A DNA stretch of 64,000 bases, taken from assembly GCF_014698995.1 (NCBI RefSeq), contig NZ_JACWZZ010000001.1, forward strand, positions 1,074,501 to 1,138,500, in the 5' to 3' direction. The stretch is from Hymenobacter duratus. Lineage in GTDB: Bacteria > Bacteroidota > Bacteroidia > Cytophagales > Hymenobacteraceae. This document shows, one piece after another, positions 49,058 to 57,633 of the stretch. Below the pieces are notes generated by a model. That model was not told where the DNA came from and did not search any database. It saw only the letters and a program-made list of their open reading frames with translations. The position numbers and the translations under genes are program-made. Position 1 is the first letter of the stretch; every line of letters begins with the position of its first letter.

Positions 49058-49065
49058 CAAAGATA
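49058..49065 (-). promoter_or_regulatory. -7 box of rpsU
   Basis: TATCTTTG on the minus strand, exact consensus, 38 bp before the ATG at 49020. A matching TTTG at -33 is not obvious. Confidence 0.65.
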
Positions 49066-49191
49066 ATCAGAGAGTTGGAAGATTAAAAACGGATTACTCG
49101 GATTTTTGTCTGATTGGCCCTAAGGGCGGCCGATGGCTTGTTTGCCTACAGATTTCTGCAAGTATGCTTCGGCCACTTACACCGCAACTAC

Positions 49192-50331
49192 TTATTTGAG
49201 CAGGGTCCGGGCAATGACGAGCTTCTGAATTTCAGAGGTGCCCTCGCCGATGGTGCACAGTTTGGCGTCGCGGTAATATTTCTCGGCTGGATAGTCTTTG
49301 GTATAGCCATAGCCTCCAAAGATTTGCACACCCTCATTTGCAACGCGCACCGACACTTCCGAAGCATAGAGCTTGGCCATTGCCGACTCCTTATTCACGT
49401 TCAGACCCCGGTCCTTCATGTCGGCTGCCCGGTAGGTGAGCAAAGAAGCCGCCTCGATTTCCGTTGCCATATCGGCCAGTTTAAAGCTGATGCCCTGGAA
49501 ATTGCTGATGGGCTGGTTGAACTGGTGCCGCTCTTTAGAGTATTGCAGCGCCGCCTCGTATGCTCCCTGCGCAATGCCTAGGCTGAGGGCCGCAATGCTG
49601 ATCCGGCCGCCGTCGAGCACCTTAAGCGCCTGCACGAATCCATCCCCAACCTGCCCGATAACGTTTTCTTTGGGTACACGGCAATCAGTGAAGATGAGCT
49701 CTGTGGTTTCAGAAGCTCTCATTCCCAGCTTATCTTCCTTACGGCCCGCCGCGAAACCGGGAGTACCCCGCTCAATGATGAAAGCCGTCATAGCCCGGGA
49801 GTCGCCTACTTCGCCGGTACGGGCAATAACGACGGCCACGTTGCCGGTTTTGCCATGCGTGATGAAGTTTTTGGCGCCGTTCAGTACGTAATGGTCGCCG
49901 TCTTCCACGGCCACGGTCCGCATGTTGCCGGCATCGGAGCCGGTGTTGGGTTCGGTGAGGCCCCAGGCGCCAATCCACTCGCCGGAAGCCAGCTTAGGCA
50001 GGTACTTGCGCTTCTGCTCCTCGGAAGCGTGCTGCAGAATATGACCCGTGCAGAGGGAGTTGTGGGCTGCCATGCTCAGGCCGATGCTGCCGTCTATTTT
50101 CGACAGCTCAGCAATAGCCGTCACGTACTCGGTGTAGCCGAAGCCGGCACCGCCGTATTCCTGCGGCACCAGCACACCCATCAGGCCCATTTCGCCCAGC
50201 TTGTGAAACACTTCCACGGGAAATTCCTGGCTTTCGTCCCACTTCATCATGTGGGGCTTGATGTGTTGCGCGCCAAAGTCGCGCACCATCTGGGCAATCA
50301 TTGTCTGGTTTTCGGTAGCTACCAGTTCCAT
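49192..50331 (-). CDS. acyl-CoA dehydrogenase
   Basis: A 379-residue flavoprotein that oxidises acyl-CoA to the trans-2-enoyl-CoA in fatty acid or branched-chain acid breakdown. Motifs: [96 protein letters not shown] and the closing [20 protein letters not shown], where the Glu of IGEGT is the catalytic base. The start at 50331 is ATG; an upstream in-frame TTG at 50337 is less likely. A TACTTTCG box at 50396-50403 is a candidate promoter. The chain-length specificity cannot be told. Confidence 0.95.
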   Translation of the reverse strand: MELVATENQTMIAQMVRDFGAQHIKPHMMKWDESQEFPVEVFHKLGEMGLMGVLVPQEYGGAGFGYTEYVTAIAELSKIDGSIGLSMAAHNSLCTGHILQHASEEQKRKYLPKLASGEWIGAWGLTEPNTGSDAGNMRTVAVEDGDHYVLNGAKNFITHGKTGNVAVVIARTGEVGDSRAMTAFIIERGTPGFAAGRKEDKLGMRASETTELIFTDCRVPKENVIGQVGDGFVQALKVLDGGRISIAALSLGIAQGAYEAALQYSKERHQFNQPISNFQGISFKLADMATEIEAASLLTYRAADMKDRGLNVNKESAMAKLYASEVSVRVANEGVQIFGGYGYTKDYPAEKYYRDAKLCTIGEGTSEIQKLVIARTLLK

Positions 50332-50453
50332 GGGCAAAAGAATGAAGGTGGTGGGGATTAGAAGTATAACCGGTAAGGGCCGGTTTTGGGTCCGCGAAAG
50401 TACGATTTTGGCCGCGCCCAGCCATGTGCAGAATTCCGATTGGCGGATCCAAT

Positions 50454-50485
50454 TTTGAAAGGGGCCGCCAATTCGGTTAACTTTG
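50454..50485 (+). promoter_or_regulatory. consensus promoter of the exopolysaccharide operon
   Basis: TTTG at 50454-50457, a 20-bp spacer and TAACTTTG at 50478-50485. The first gene starts 81 bp after the -7 box. Confidence 0.85.
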
Positions 50486-50566
50486 AAGGTTTTTCAGAGA
50501 CTCTTCCGTAGTTGGACGTCGCCTTGCCAGGGCCCGTCCTGTAACCTTTTGGCTCCTTCAGCCTGC

Positions 50567-51493
50567 ATGTATTCATCCGTATTTCGCCGCCTCACGTTCC
50601 TCTGGCTGTTGTGTATACCACTTCTGGGTTTGTTTTCCTGCTCAAAGGAGGTGTACAATCAGCGCGTTATGTTCCGGCTGGACGATGCGGTAAAAGGCAT
50701 GGACACTACCAAGCTGCGCCGCGTAGTAAACCGCGTAAACCGGAATTATACTATCCAGCCGAATGATTTTCTGGCGGTACGGGTGTATACCAACAACGGG
50801 GAGCGGATAATTGACCCCAACGGAGAGCTGCAGTTTGGCTCTCCTCCCGGCGGGGCGTTGTTGCCCAGCGCCGGAAACCGCACTGCCGGTGCCGGGCAAA
50901 GCAGTGCCTCTGCCGGTACTGGCCAGGGAGCCGGCCAAACAGCCAACTTCTCCGAGTTTCTGGTGCAGACCGATGGCTACGTTACGCTGCCGTTGATCAA
51001 CCGGGTCAGGCTGAGCGGCTACACGCTGCTGCAGGCAGACAGTGTACTCCAAATCAGATACAGCGAGTTCTACAAAGGCGTGTTCGTCACGACCCGCGTA
51101 ACGAACAACCGGGTAATCGTGCTGGGCTCACCGGGCGGAAGAATCGTGCCGCTTACCAACGACAATATGAACCTGCTGGAAGTGCTGGCGGCAGCCGGCG
51201 GCGTTGATGGCGCGAGCGGTGCCGGGGCAGCAACTTTGTACCGCTCCGGAGGTAAGGTATCCAACATCCGCATTATCCGGGGAGATTTGAAGAACCCACA
51301 GATTGAACAGGTAGACCTGACTACTATTAACGGCATGCGCCGGGCCAATCTGCAAATGGAGCCAAACGATATTGTCTACATTGAGCCCATCCGGCGCCCC
51401 TTCATTGATGGGCTAAATGACGCGGCTCCTCTGCTGGGACTTGCCGGTCTTTTCCTGACCAGTATCAGTCTTATTATAAGCCTTACGCGGTAA
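50567..51493 (+). CDS. Wza-like polysaccharide export lipoprotein
   Basis: A 308-residue outer-membrane export protein. The lipoprotein signal runs to LLGLFSC, so Cys near 24 is lipidated. The polysaccharide export domain begins RNYTIQPNDFLAVRVYTNNG and includes FLVQTDGYVTLPLINRVRLS, VTTRVTNNRVIVLGSPGGRI and, in a SLBB-like part, NDNMNLLEVLAAAGGVDGAS. A C-terminal helix (LLGLAGLFLTSISLIISLTR) ends the protein, as usual for Bacteroidota members. A Gly/Ala/Ser/Gln-rich insertion of about 35 residues (GGALLPSAGNRTAGAGQSSA...) lies inside the export domain and seems unusual. The start at 50567 gives the signal peptide. It heads the operon with the Wzc-like kinase 50 bp downstream. Confidence 0.92.
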   Translation: MYSSVFRRLTFLWLLCIPLLGLFSCSKEVYNQRVMFRLDDAVKGMDTTKLRRVVNRVNRNYTIQPNDFLAVRVYTNNGERIIDPNGELQFGSPPGGALLPSAGNRTAGAGQSSASAGTGQGAGQTANFSEFLVQTDGYVTLPLINRVRLSGYTLLQADSVLQIRYSEFYKGVFVTTRVTNNRVIVLGSPGGRIVPLTNDNMNLLEVLAAAGGVDGASGAGAATLYRSGGKVSNIRIIRGDLKNPQIEQVDLTTINGMRRANLQMEPNDIVYIEPIRRPFIDGLNDAAPLLGLAGLFLTSISLIISLTR

Positions 51494-51534
51494 TTGGCGT
51501 AGGTGCACTTTGTTTTTCTGAGCAGAACTCCTGA

Positions 51535-51542
51535 TATCTTTA
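51535..51542 (+). promoter_or_regulatory. possible internal -7 box before the Wzc-like gene
   Basis: TATCTTTA (one base off consensus) ends 1 bp before the ATG at 51544, with TTTG at 51509-51512 and a 22-bp spacer. If used, the mRNA would be leaderless. Confidence 0.35.
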
Positions 51543-51543
51543 A

Positions 51544-54027
51544 ATGGCCGTTAACGAAAACGCCGAACTGGAAGAGTTGATCCGAAATGCTACCGGTTCC
51601 GGTGGAGCAAGCACTGTGCCCACCGATTCAGAGGCAGCAGACGAGGGCGGCGGACTGGATTTTGATACGCTGCTGCTCGTTGCCCGGCGTAGTCTGCTTT
51701 GGCTTCTGCTCCTGATTGGGCTGGGGCTCACGGGCTCCTGGCTGTTTCTGCGCTACACCAAGCCGATATACAAGTCTTCCTCGCTGCTGAAGATTGATGA
51801 GAAAACGGAAGCCGGTGCCCTGGGCCTGGGCGGTGCACTGGGCGAAACAGCTGGCGGCCGGCAGAACATCAGCAAGCTTTCCGGCGAAGTGGAGCTGATA
51901 AAGTCCAATATCATCTACCGCCGCCTGAAGGACTCTCTGGACCTTGATGTAAACTATTACGCCGAAGGCACGGTGCTCGAAAGTGAGCTGTATGGCGCTT
52001 CTCCGTTTCGGGTGGAGTATGAAGGAGACATCCTTTACAACACAAAGTTCGGCCTCAGCTTTACAAGCCCGACCCGCTTCCGCTTGTCGTACCTGCAGGC
52101 AGGGAATGAGCAGACGGGCGAGTACTCTATCGGCGAGCCTTTCCGGATTGGCGGCATGACACTACGCGTCCGTGCCACGCCTACTATGGATGCTTCCGCT
52201 CTTGACCGCACCTACCACTTCATCATTAACGATGAAGGCGCTATCAACAGCTACCTCGACCGGAACCTGCTGGTGGAGATAGTGAACCCGGACGCTAACA
52301 CCATTCAGATTTCCTTCCAGGATTTTACGCCTGGCAAAGCACGGGCTATTGTCAACAAGATTGATACGGTATACCTGCAGGAAAAAATTGCGCAGAAGCA
52401 GGCCGCTACCGCGCAAACCTTGCAGTTCCTGGATCAGCAGCTAACGGAAAACCGGCAGAACCTGGCGGTTGCGGAGGAAAATCTGCAAAACTTTGCTCGT
52501 CAGAATAAAACGTATGACGTGAAAGCCACAATTGGGGAGTTGACAGCCCAGTTGAAGGAACAGGAAGAAGTACGACTGAAACTATCGGAAAAAATCCGAC
52601 TGCTGAATGAGGTAACTGCCCTGGCCGAAAGAGGAACGCTCACGCCCCGTGAAGACCTGAGCGTGCAGGAAAGCATTCCGGCGCTGGCAACGCTGGAAAA
52701 CGCCCAGCTTTCTCAGCAGTTGTCGGAGTTGAACAGCCTGCAGTGGAACCTGCGCCGGCTGTCCCGGTCGTACAAGGAAACTACAGAAGCGGTGCAGCAG
52801 CAGCGGGAGCAGCTGAACTTCGTTAAAGGCAATCTGCGCCGCACACTGCGGCAAAGTAAAGAGCTGCTGGCAAGCGAGCTGGCTACGCTGGACCGCCAGC
52901 GGGGTACATTCACCTCGGAGTTGCAGAGCCTGCCTCAGAAAGCTACGGAACTGGCCCGGCTTACCCGCCCATTGGAACTGTACGAGAAATCGTATCTGAT
53001 GCTGATGGATAAGAAGGTGGAGTTTAACATCGCCAAAGCGGGCACTACCCCCGACTTCCAGATTCTGTCGCCGGCGAGTATGCCAAGCGAGCCTATTTCG
53101 CCCGTGCGGCTGATGGTGTATGCCATCGGGCTGGCGAGCGGTATCGTGCTGGGCCTGTCGCTGATGGCGGTGCGCTACTTCATGCACAACACCGTAACCA
53201 GCGTACGCGAGCTGGAGCGTGCCACGCAGGCTTCCGTGCTGGGCGTGATTCCTACCTATGACAAGGAGAAGATGTCCGTTTCGAAGCTGGTAGTGGACAA
53301 GAATCCCAAATCAGCTATTTCGGAGTCTATACGCTCCATCCGGACCAACCTGGACTTTATCAGCTCGGCCAAAAAGAAACGGCTGATTTCGGTTACTTCT
53401 ACCATCTCCGGTGAAGGAAAAACCTTCGTTTCAGTAAACCTGGGAGGCATTATTGCGCTGTCGGAACAGCGCGTCGTGATTCTGGACCTGGACATGCGCA
53501 AACCCAAAGTCAACCTGGCGTTTGGGGCGGAGAACGTGAAAGGAATCAGCACTATCCTGATTGAAAAGCACACCATTCAGGAGTGCATTCAGCATACTTC
53601 CATCCCGACGCTGGACTTTATTTCGGCCGGACCCACGCCCCCCAACCCATCGGAGCTGATTCTGGGGGCCAAGTTCGATGAGATGCTGGCTGAGCTGCAC
53701 AAAACCTACGACGTGATTCTGATTGACACGCCGCCGGTTGGGTTGGTAACGGATGGTATCCTGATCATGCGCAAGGCTGACATTCCGATTTATATCGTGC
53801 GGGCCAACTATTCGAAAAAAGCCTTCCTCAAAAACATCAACAAGCTGATGCGGGCCAACAACTTTACCCGGCTCAGCACCATCCTCAACGATGCCACTGC
53901 CAGTGGTATGTATGGCTACGGCTATGGCTACGGTTATGGCTATGGCTACGGCTATGGACAGGGCTACTACGAGGAAACGAAGCCCGCTGAAAGTGCCCTC
54001 ACCCGCCTGCGCAAGCGGTTTTCTTAG
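51544..54027 (+). CDS. Wzc-like polysaccharide co-polymerase and tyrosine autokinase
   Basis: An 827-residue inner-membrane protein that couples exopolysaccharide chain length to a cytoplasmic BY-kinase domain. Helix 1 (SLLWLLLLIGLGLTGSWLFL) and helix 2 (LMVYAIGLASGIVLGLSLMA) flank a large coiled-coil periplasmic region. The kinase domain has Walker A TISGEGKTFVSVNLGG near 620-635, Walker A' VVILDLDMRKPK near 640-651 and Walker B VILIDTPPVGLVTDG. At residues 789-811 lies the tyrosine cluster as an uninterrupted (Tyr-Gly)8 followed by QGYYEE, ten tyrosines in all. Autophosphorylation of this tail in trans is the family's switch. It lies between Wza-like and YwqE-like genes. Confidence 0.95.
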   Translation: MAVNENAELEELIRNATGSGGASTVPTDSEAADEGGGLDFDTLLLVARRSLLWLLLLIGLGLTGSWLFLRYTKPIYKSSSLLKIDEKTEAGALGLGGALGETAGGRQNISKLSGEVELIKSNIIYRRLKDSLDLDVNYYAEGTVLESELYGASPFRVEYEGDILYNTKFGLSFTSPTRFRLSYLQAGNEQTGEYSIGEPFRIGGMTLRVRATPTMDASALDRTYHFIINDEGAINSYLDRNLLVEIVNPDANTIQISFQDFTPGKARAIVNKIDTVYLQEKIAQKQAATAQTLQFLDQQLTENRQNLAVAEENLQNFARQNKTYDVKATIGELTAQLKEQEEVRLKLSEKIRLLNEVTALAERGTLTPREDLSVQESIPALATLENAQLSQQLSELNSLQWNLRRLSRSYKETTEAVQQQREQLNFVKGNLRRTLRQSKELLASELATLDRQRGTFTSELQSLPQKATELARLTRPLELYEKSYLMLMDKKVEFNIAKAGTTPDFQILSPASMPSEPISPVRLMVYAIGLASGIVLGLSLMAVRYFMHNTVTSVRELERATQASVLGVIPTYDKEKMSVSKLVVDKNPKSAISESIRSIRTNLDFISSAKKKRLISVTSTISGEGKTFVSVNLGGIIALSEQRVVILDLDMRKPKVNLAFGAENVKGISTILIEKHTIQECIQHTSIPTLDFISAGPTPPNPSELILGAKFDEMLAELHKTYDVILIDTPPVGLVTDGILIMRKADIPIYIVRANYSKKAFLKNINKLMRANNFTRLSTILNDATASGMYGYGYGYGYGYGYGYGQGYYEETKPAESALTRLRKRFS

Positions 54028-54041
54028 GCGAAGCGGGTACT

Positions 54042-54812
54042 ATGGCCTCTTTTTTTCAGAAGCTTTTCGGCAGCCGGGCTGCACAGGCTGCATTGCCGGC
54101 CGACGCGCTGGCCGTGCTGGGAGCCGACATGCATTCCCATCTGCTGCCCGGGCTGGATGATGGGGCCGAAACGGTAGAGCACTCCCTGGAACTGCTGCGC
54201 GAGCTACGCGCCCTGGGCTACCGGAAACTGATAATGACGCCCCACCTGATGGGCGACTTTTACAAGAATACCCCGGAAGGTATCCGGGGCGCTTTGCACC
54301 ACTTGCAGCGAGTAGCGGCGGAAGCCGGAATTACAGACGTGCAGCTGGAATGCGCGGCGGAGTATTACCTCGATGAATGGTTCGGACCCCGTCTGGACCG
54401 GGGCGACGAAATGCTCACCTTCGGCGGCGACAAGCGCTACCTGCTGTTTGAGACGAGCTACATCAACGAGCCTTTCAACTTGGCGGAAACCGTGTTTCGG
54501 CTCCAAAGCATGGGCTATCAGCCGGTGCTGGCGCATCCGGAGCGCTACACGTACTTCTACGGCCGCTTCGATGACCTCGTGAAAGTGCGGGAGAACGGCA
54601 CCCTGCTGCAGCTGAATCTTAACTCGCTGGCAGGCTACTATTCTTCCGGTGCCAAAAAGGTTGCGGAAAAACTCATCGATGCTGGTCTGGTGGATATGGT
54701 CGGGACGGATGCCCACAACCTCAAGCACACGTCCACGCTACGCGAAAAGACGTTGGCTACGGACTATACGCGCAAGCTACTGGCACTTCCGCTGCTGAAC
54801 AACACGTTGTAA
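54042..54812 (+). CDS. YwqE/CpsB-like tyrosine-protein phosphatase (PHP)
   Basis: A 256-residue metal-dependent phosphatase of the PHP family. The metal motifs are DMHSHLLPGLDDGAETVEHS near 28-47, KLIMTPHLM, YLLFETSYINEPFN, PVLAHPERYTYFYGR and DMVGTDAHNLKHTS. These match CpsB/YwqE, which dephosphorylates the tyrosine tail of the partner BY-kinase. It starts 14 bp after the kinase gene, so it is cotranscribed, and is the natural antagonist of the kinase's tyrosine cluster. Confidence 0.95.
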   Translation: MASFFQKLFGSRAAQAALPADALAVLGADMHSHLLPGLDDGAETVEHSLELLRELRALGYRKLIMTPHLMGDFYKNTPEGIRGALHHLQRVAAEAGITDVQLECAAEYYLDEWFGPRLDRGDEMLTFGGDKRYLLFETSYINEPFNLAETVFRLQSMGYQPVLAHPERYTYFYGRFDDLVKVRENGTLLQLNLNSLAGYYSSGAKKVAEKLIDAGLVDMVGTDAHNLKHTSTLREKTLATDYTRKLLALPLLNNTL

Positions 54813-54876
54813 CTACCTCACACCAGTCAGGCCGCAGTTGTTTCCTGGCAGTTCTATATGCGTTTCGGGTTCCTGT

Positions 54877-55884
54877 ATGATCTTCGTCACTGGTGGTAGC
54901 GGCCTCGTAGGAGGCTTCCTGATTCCGGCGCTGGTGGCGCGCGGACTGCCGGTGCGTGCCCTCTACCGCCGCCAGATACCGGTGCTGGAAGGTGCCGGCG
55001 GAGTGGAATGGGTGGAAGGGGACCTGCGCGACACGACCTTGCTGAATATTGCACTGGAAGGTGTCACGCATGTCTTTCATTGTGCCGGCCTGGTTTCGTA
55101 TGCCCCTCAGGACGAGGAGGCCTTGCTGCAGGTGAACGTAGAAGGTACCGCCGCCATAGTGGATGCCTGCCTGGAGCGGCCCGGCATCCGACTCTGTCAG
55201 GTGTCGTCGGTGGCGGCGCTGGGCGGGGGGGCAGCACAAGCCCGCGAACAGGCCGGGCCTGATGTGCTGCAGGTGCTTGATGAGAATACCAAGTGGGACC
55301 TAGGCGCCGAGCACGGGGCGTATGCTACCTCAAAATACCTCGCCGAACTGGAAGTGTGGCGGGGCATATCAGAAGGCTTGCAGGCAGTGATGGTATGTCC
55401 ATCCGTAATTCTGGGGCCCGCAGATTGGGAGCGGAGCAGCACCCGGCTGTTTCGATATGCTTGGGAGCAACACCGCTTCTACACACCCGGTAGCCTCAAT
55501 GTGGTAGACGTGCGCGACGTGGTGGCCATGATGCTACGCCTTACGTTGGAGTTGGATGTATCCGGGGAACGATATGTGTTAAGCGGCGGCAGCCTCCTGC
55601 TCAGTGAGTTTCTGACCCGCGCCGCAGCCTGCTTCGGCCGCACGCCACCCACCGTATCGGTGCCGGACTGGGCGGCGGAAGGCATCTGGCGCCTGGAGCA
55701 CGTGCGCTCGGTGCTGACCGGTGCCCGGCCGCTCATCACCAAGGATACGGCCCGCGCCGGCCGCAACCCGGTGCTGTACCGCGCCGAAAAAGTACAGCAG
55801 GCCACCGGCCTTGCCTTTCGGCCTGTGCCGGAGACCATAGAATGGTGCTGCCGGGAACTGATGCAAAAACAGGCAAAGAAATAA
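54877..55884 (+). CDS. NAD-dependent epimerase/dehydratase family protein
   Basis: A 335-residue extended short-chain dehydrogenase. The NAD(P)-binding motif TGGSGLVGGFL is near 6-16, VFHCAGLVSYAP lies in the middle, and ATSKYLAELEVWRG carries Tyr-x3-Lys of the active site. CPSVILGPADWERSS and VDVRDVVAMMLRL also follow the family. Likely substrates are nucleotide sugars or lipid-linked sugars, though NAD-dependent reductases of other kinds are possible. The start at 54877 fits MIFVTGGSGLVGG; an extension from 54838 does not. It follows the phosphatase by 64 bp and may be part of the operon. Confidence 0.88.
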   Translation: MIFVTGGSGLVGGFLIPALVARGLPVRALYRRQIPVLEGAGGVEWVEGDLRDTTLLNIALEGVTHVFHCAGLVSYAPQDEEALLQVNVEGTAAIVDACLERPGIRLCQVSSVAALGGGAAQAREQAGPDVLQVLDENTKWDLGAEHGAYATSKYLAELEVWRGISEGLQAVMVCPSVILGPADWERSSTRLFRYAWEQHRFYTPGSLNVVDVRDVVAMMLRLTLELDVSGERYVLSGGSLLLSEFLTRAAACFGRTPPTVSVPDWAAEGIWRLEHVRSVLTGARPLITKDTARAGRNPVLYRAEKVQQATGLAFRPVPETIEWCCRELMQKQAKK

Positions 55885-56082
55885 GGCGCGGAATTGGGAA
55901 TAGGTCCGCAAAAACGCTTCATTGCCCGTCGCCTTTCCTGGCATCTGCCACTACCTGAACCCACAGGTCTCCGGTGTGGTTGTTGTATATTAGACCATGT
56001 ACCTGCCTAGGGCAGATATAAAGTGAAGTAAGCCCATCGGGGCTGCCGTTTTGACGGTGTACCGGTACTTGATTGTAGCTGC

Positions 56083-57486
56083 ATGAGAATGAATGAAAAT
56101 TTTGAGGACCGGGATGAAGTACTGGACACTGTGCGCCGTTTTGAGCGGATGGTAGCCCAGAACGAGCCTGTCTTTTTCGACTTGGCCGATTTTGAGAATA
56201 TTATCGACCATTATACCACCAACACGCAGTATGACAAGGCGCTACAAGCCTGTGAAGCTGCTATTGCCCAATATCCGTTCAGCACGGAACTGCTGATTGA
56301 CCGCTCGCAGGTGCTGGCCATGAAAGGCGAGTACACGGCTGCCAGCACCCAGATTGAAAACGTAGCCGAATTGGACCCCGACAACCCGGACGTGGCCGTA
56401 ACGCGCGGCATTATTGCTACCCAGAAAGGGGAATTCGCGGAGGCCGTAGCGTTTTTCCTGCAGGCTGCCGAACGCGCGCCGGACCGCGACGACATCTATT
56501 TCAACCTGGGGCTGGCTTACCAAAGCTGGCAGAAATTCAAGAGCGCGGCCAAATACTACAAGAAAAGCCTGCGCCTCAACTCCGACAATGATGTGGCCGT
56601 TCAGGAGCTGCTTTACTGCCTGGAGGTGAGCGGGCGGCTCGAGGAAAACCTGCCGTTCTTCCAGCGCTTCACCGACGACGACCCGTATTCGGCGGTGGCG
56701 TGGTACAACTTGGGACAGGCGCACTTTCGCCTCAACCAGCCCGAAAAGGCTATTGCGGCCTTCGAGTATGCCATCCTCATCGACGCCAAGTTTTATGAGG
56801 CGCACGCCTACCTGGCCAGCACCTACGTCACGCAGGAAAAATACCGGGAGGCCATTGCGGAATTTGAGGTGAGCTACCCCGAAGGCGAGCCCAGCCCGGA
56901 AGCCCTGTGCAACATCGGGGAGTGCCACGAGAAGCTCCGCGAATGGGATGCGGCCCGCCGCTTCTATCAAAAGTCCATCGACCTGGAGCCGGAGATGGAT
57001 GAGGCGTGGTTTGGTATCGGCATCATTCTCAACGAGCAGGAACGCTTTTTCGAGGCCATTCACTTCTTCCGCAAGGCCGTAGGCATCTATGCCGAGAGCG
57101 TGGAATACTGGCTGGCATTGGCTGCCGCCGAGTATCAGGTGGGCAACATCGTGAGTGCCCTGGAAGCCTACGAAAAGGCCACGGAAGTAGCCCCTGACAG
57201 CAAAGATGCCTGGCTGAACTGGAGCATTCTGCTTTATGAGCAGGGAAATTTTGAGGGAGCCATCGACCTGATGCGCAACGCCGTGGAGGTGCAGCCCATG
57301 GAAGCCGAGCTGCACTACCGGCTGTGCGCTTACCTGCTGGCTGCCGGCCGCTACCGCGAGGCATACGAGACGCTGGAAAACGCCCTGACGCTGGATTTCG
57401 ACAAGCACCGGCTGCTGTTTGAGTACTTCCCGGAACTGGAGTCGCAGAAGGCACTGGCCCGGCTGATTGATCAGTACCGTAAATAA
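56083..57486 (+). CDS. tetratricopeptide repeat protein
   Basis: A 467-residue soluble protein made nearly entirely of TPR helices, with about ten 34-residue repeats (examples: YDKALQACEAAIAQYPFSTE, DIYFNLGLAYQSWQKFKSAA, AVAWYNLGQAHFRLNQPEKA, ALCNIGECHEKLREWDAARR, EAWFGIGIILNEQERFFEAI, DAWLNWSILLYEQGNFEGAI). It lacks a signal peptide, so it is cytoplasmic and probably a scaffold. An N-terminal EDRDEVLDTVRRFERMVAQ precedes the repeats. ATG codons at 56083 and 56089 are both possible. Similar proteins are widespread in Bacteroidota; the partner is not known. Confidence 0.9.
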   Translation: MRMNENFEDRDEVLDTVRRFERMVAQNEPVFFDLADFENIIDHYTTNTQYDKALQACEAAIAQYPFSTELLIDRSQVLAMKGEYTAASTQIENVAELDPDNPDVAVTRGIIATQKGEFAEAVAFFLQAAERAPDRDDIYFNLGLAYQSWQKFKSAAKYYKKSLRLNSDNDVAVQELLYCLEVSGRLEENLPFFQRFTDDDPYSAVAWYNLGQAHFRLNQPEKAIAAFEYAILIDAKFYEAHAYLASTYVTQEKYREAIAEFEVSYPEGEPSPEALCNIGECHEKLREWDAARRFYQKSIDLEPEMDEAWFGIGIILNEQERFFEAIHFFRKAVGIYAESVEYWLALAAAEYQVGNIVSALEAYEKATEVAPDSKDAWLNWSILLYEQGNFEGAIDLMRNAVEVQPMEAELHYRLCAYLLAAGRYREAYETLENALTLDFDKHRLLFEYFPELESQKALARLIDQYRK

Positions 57487-57552
57487 AGGCTGCGTGCCGG
57501 ACCACTCCCTGGTTCGGCCCGCTTCTTTTCGGCGGTGGGCTTTCTGGATTTC

Positions 57553-57570
57553 GGGCGTACTTTTACGCCC
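57553..57570 (+). promoter_or_regulatory. hairpin enclosing a -7-like box before comA
   Basis: GGGCGT and ACGCCC flank ACTTTT; the sequence across them contains TACTTTTA (57558-57565), one base off TAnnTTTG. It lies 64 bp before the comA start at 57634. Confidence 0.4.
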
Positions 57571-57633
57571 GTTGTTTTTTCGGGAACTGCCGGCCCCGCC
57601 GGTTCGCTCCCCAGCCTCCCAAGACCCTACAGA

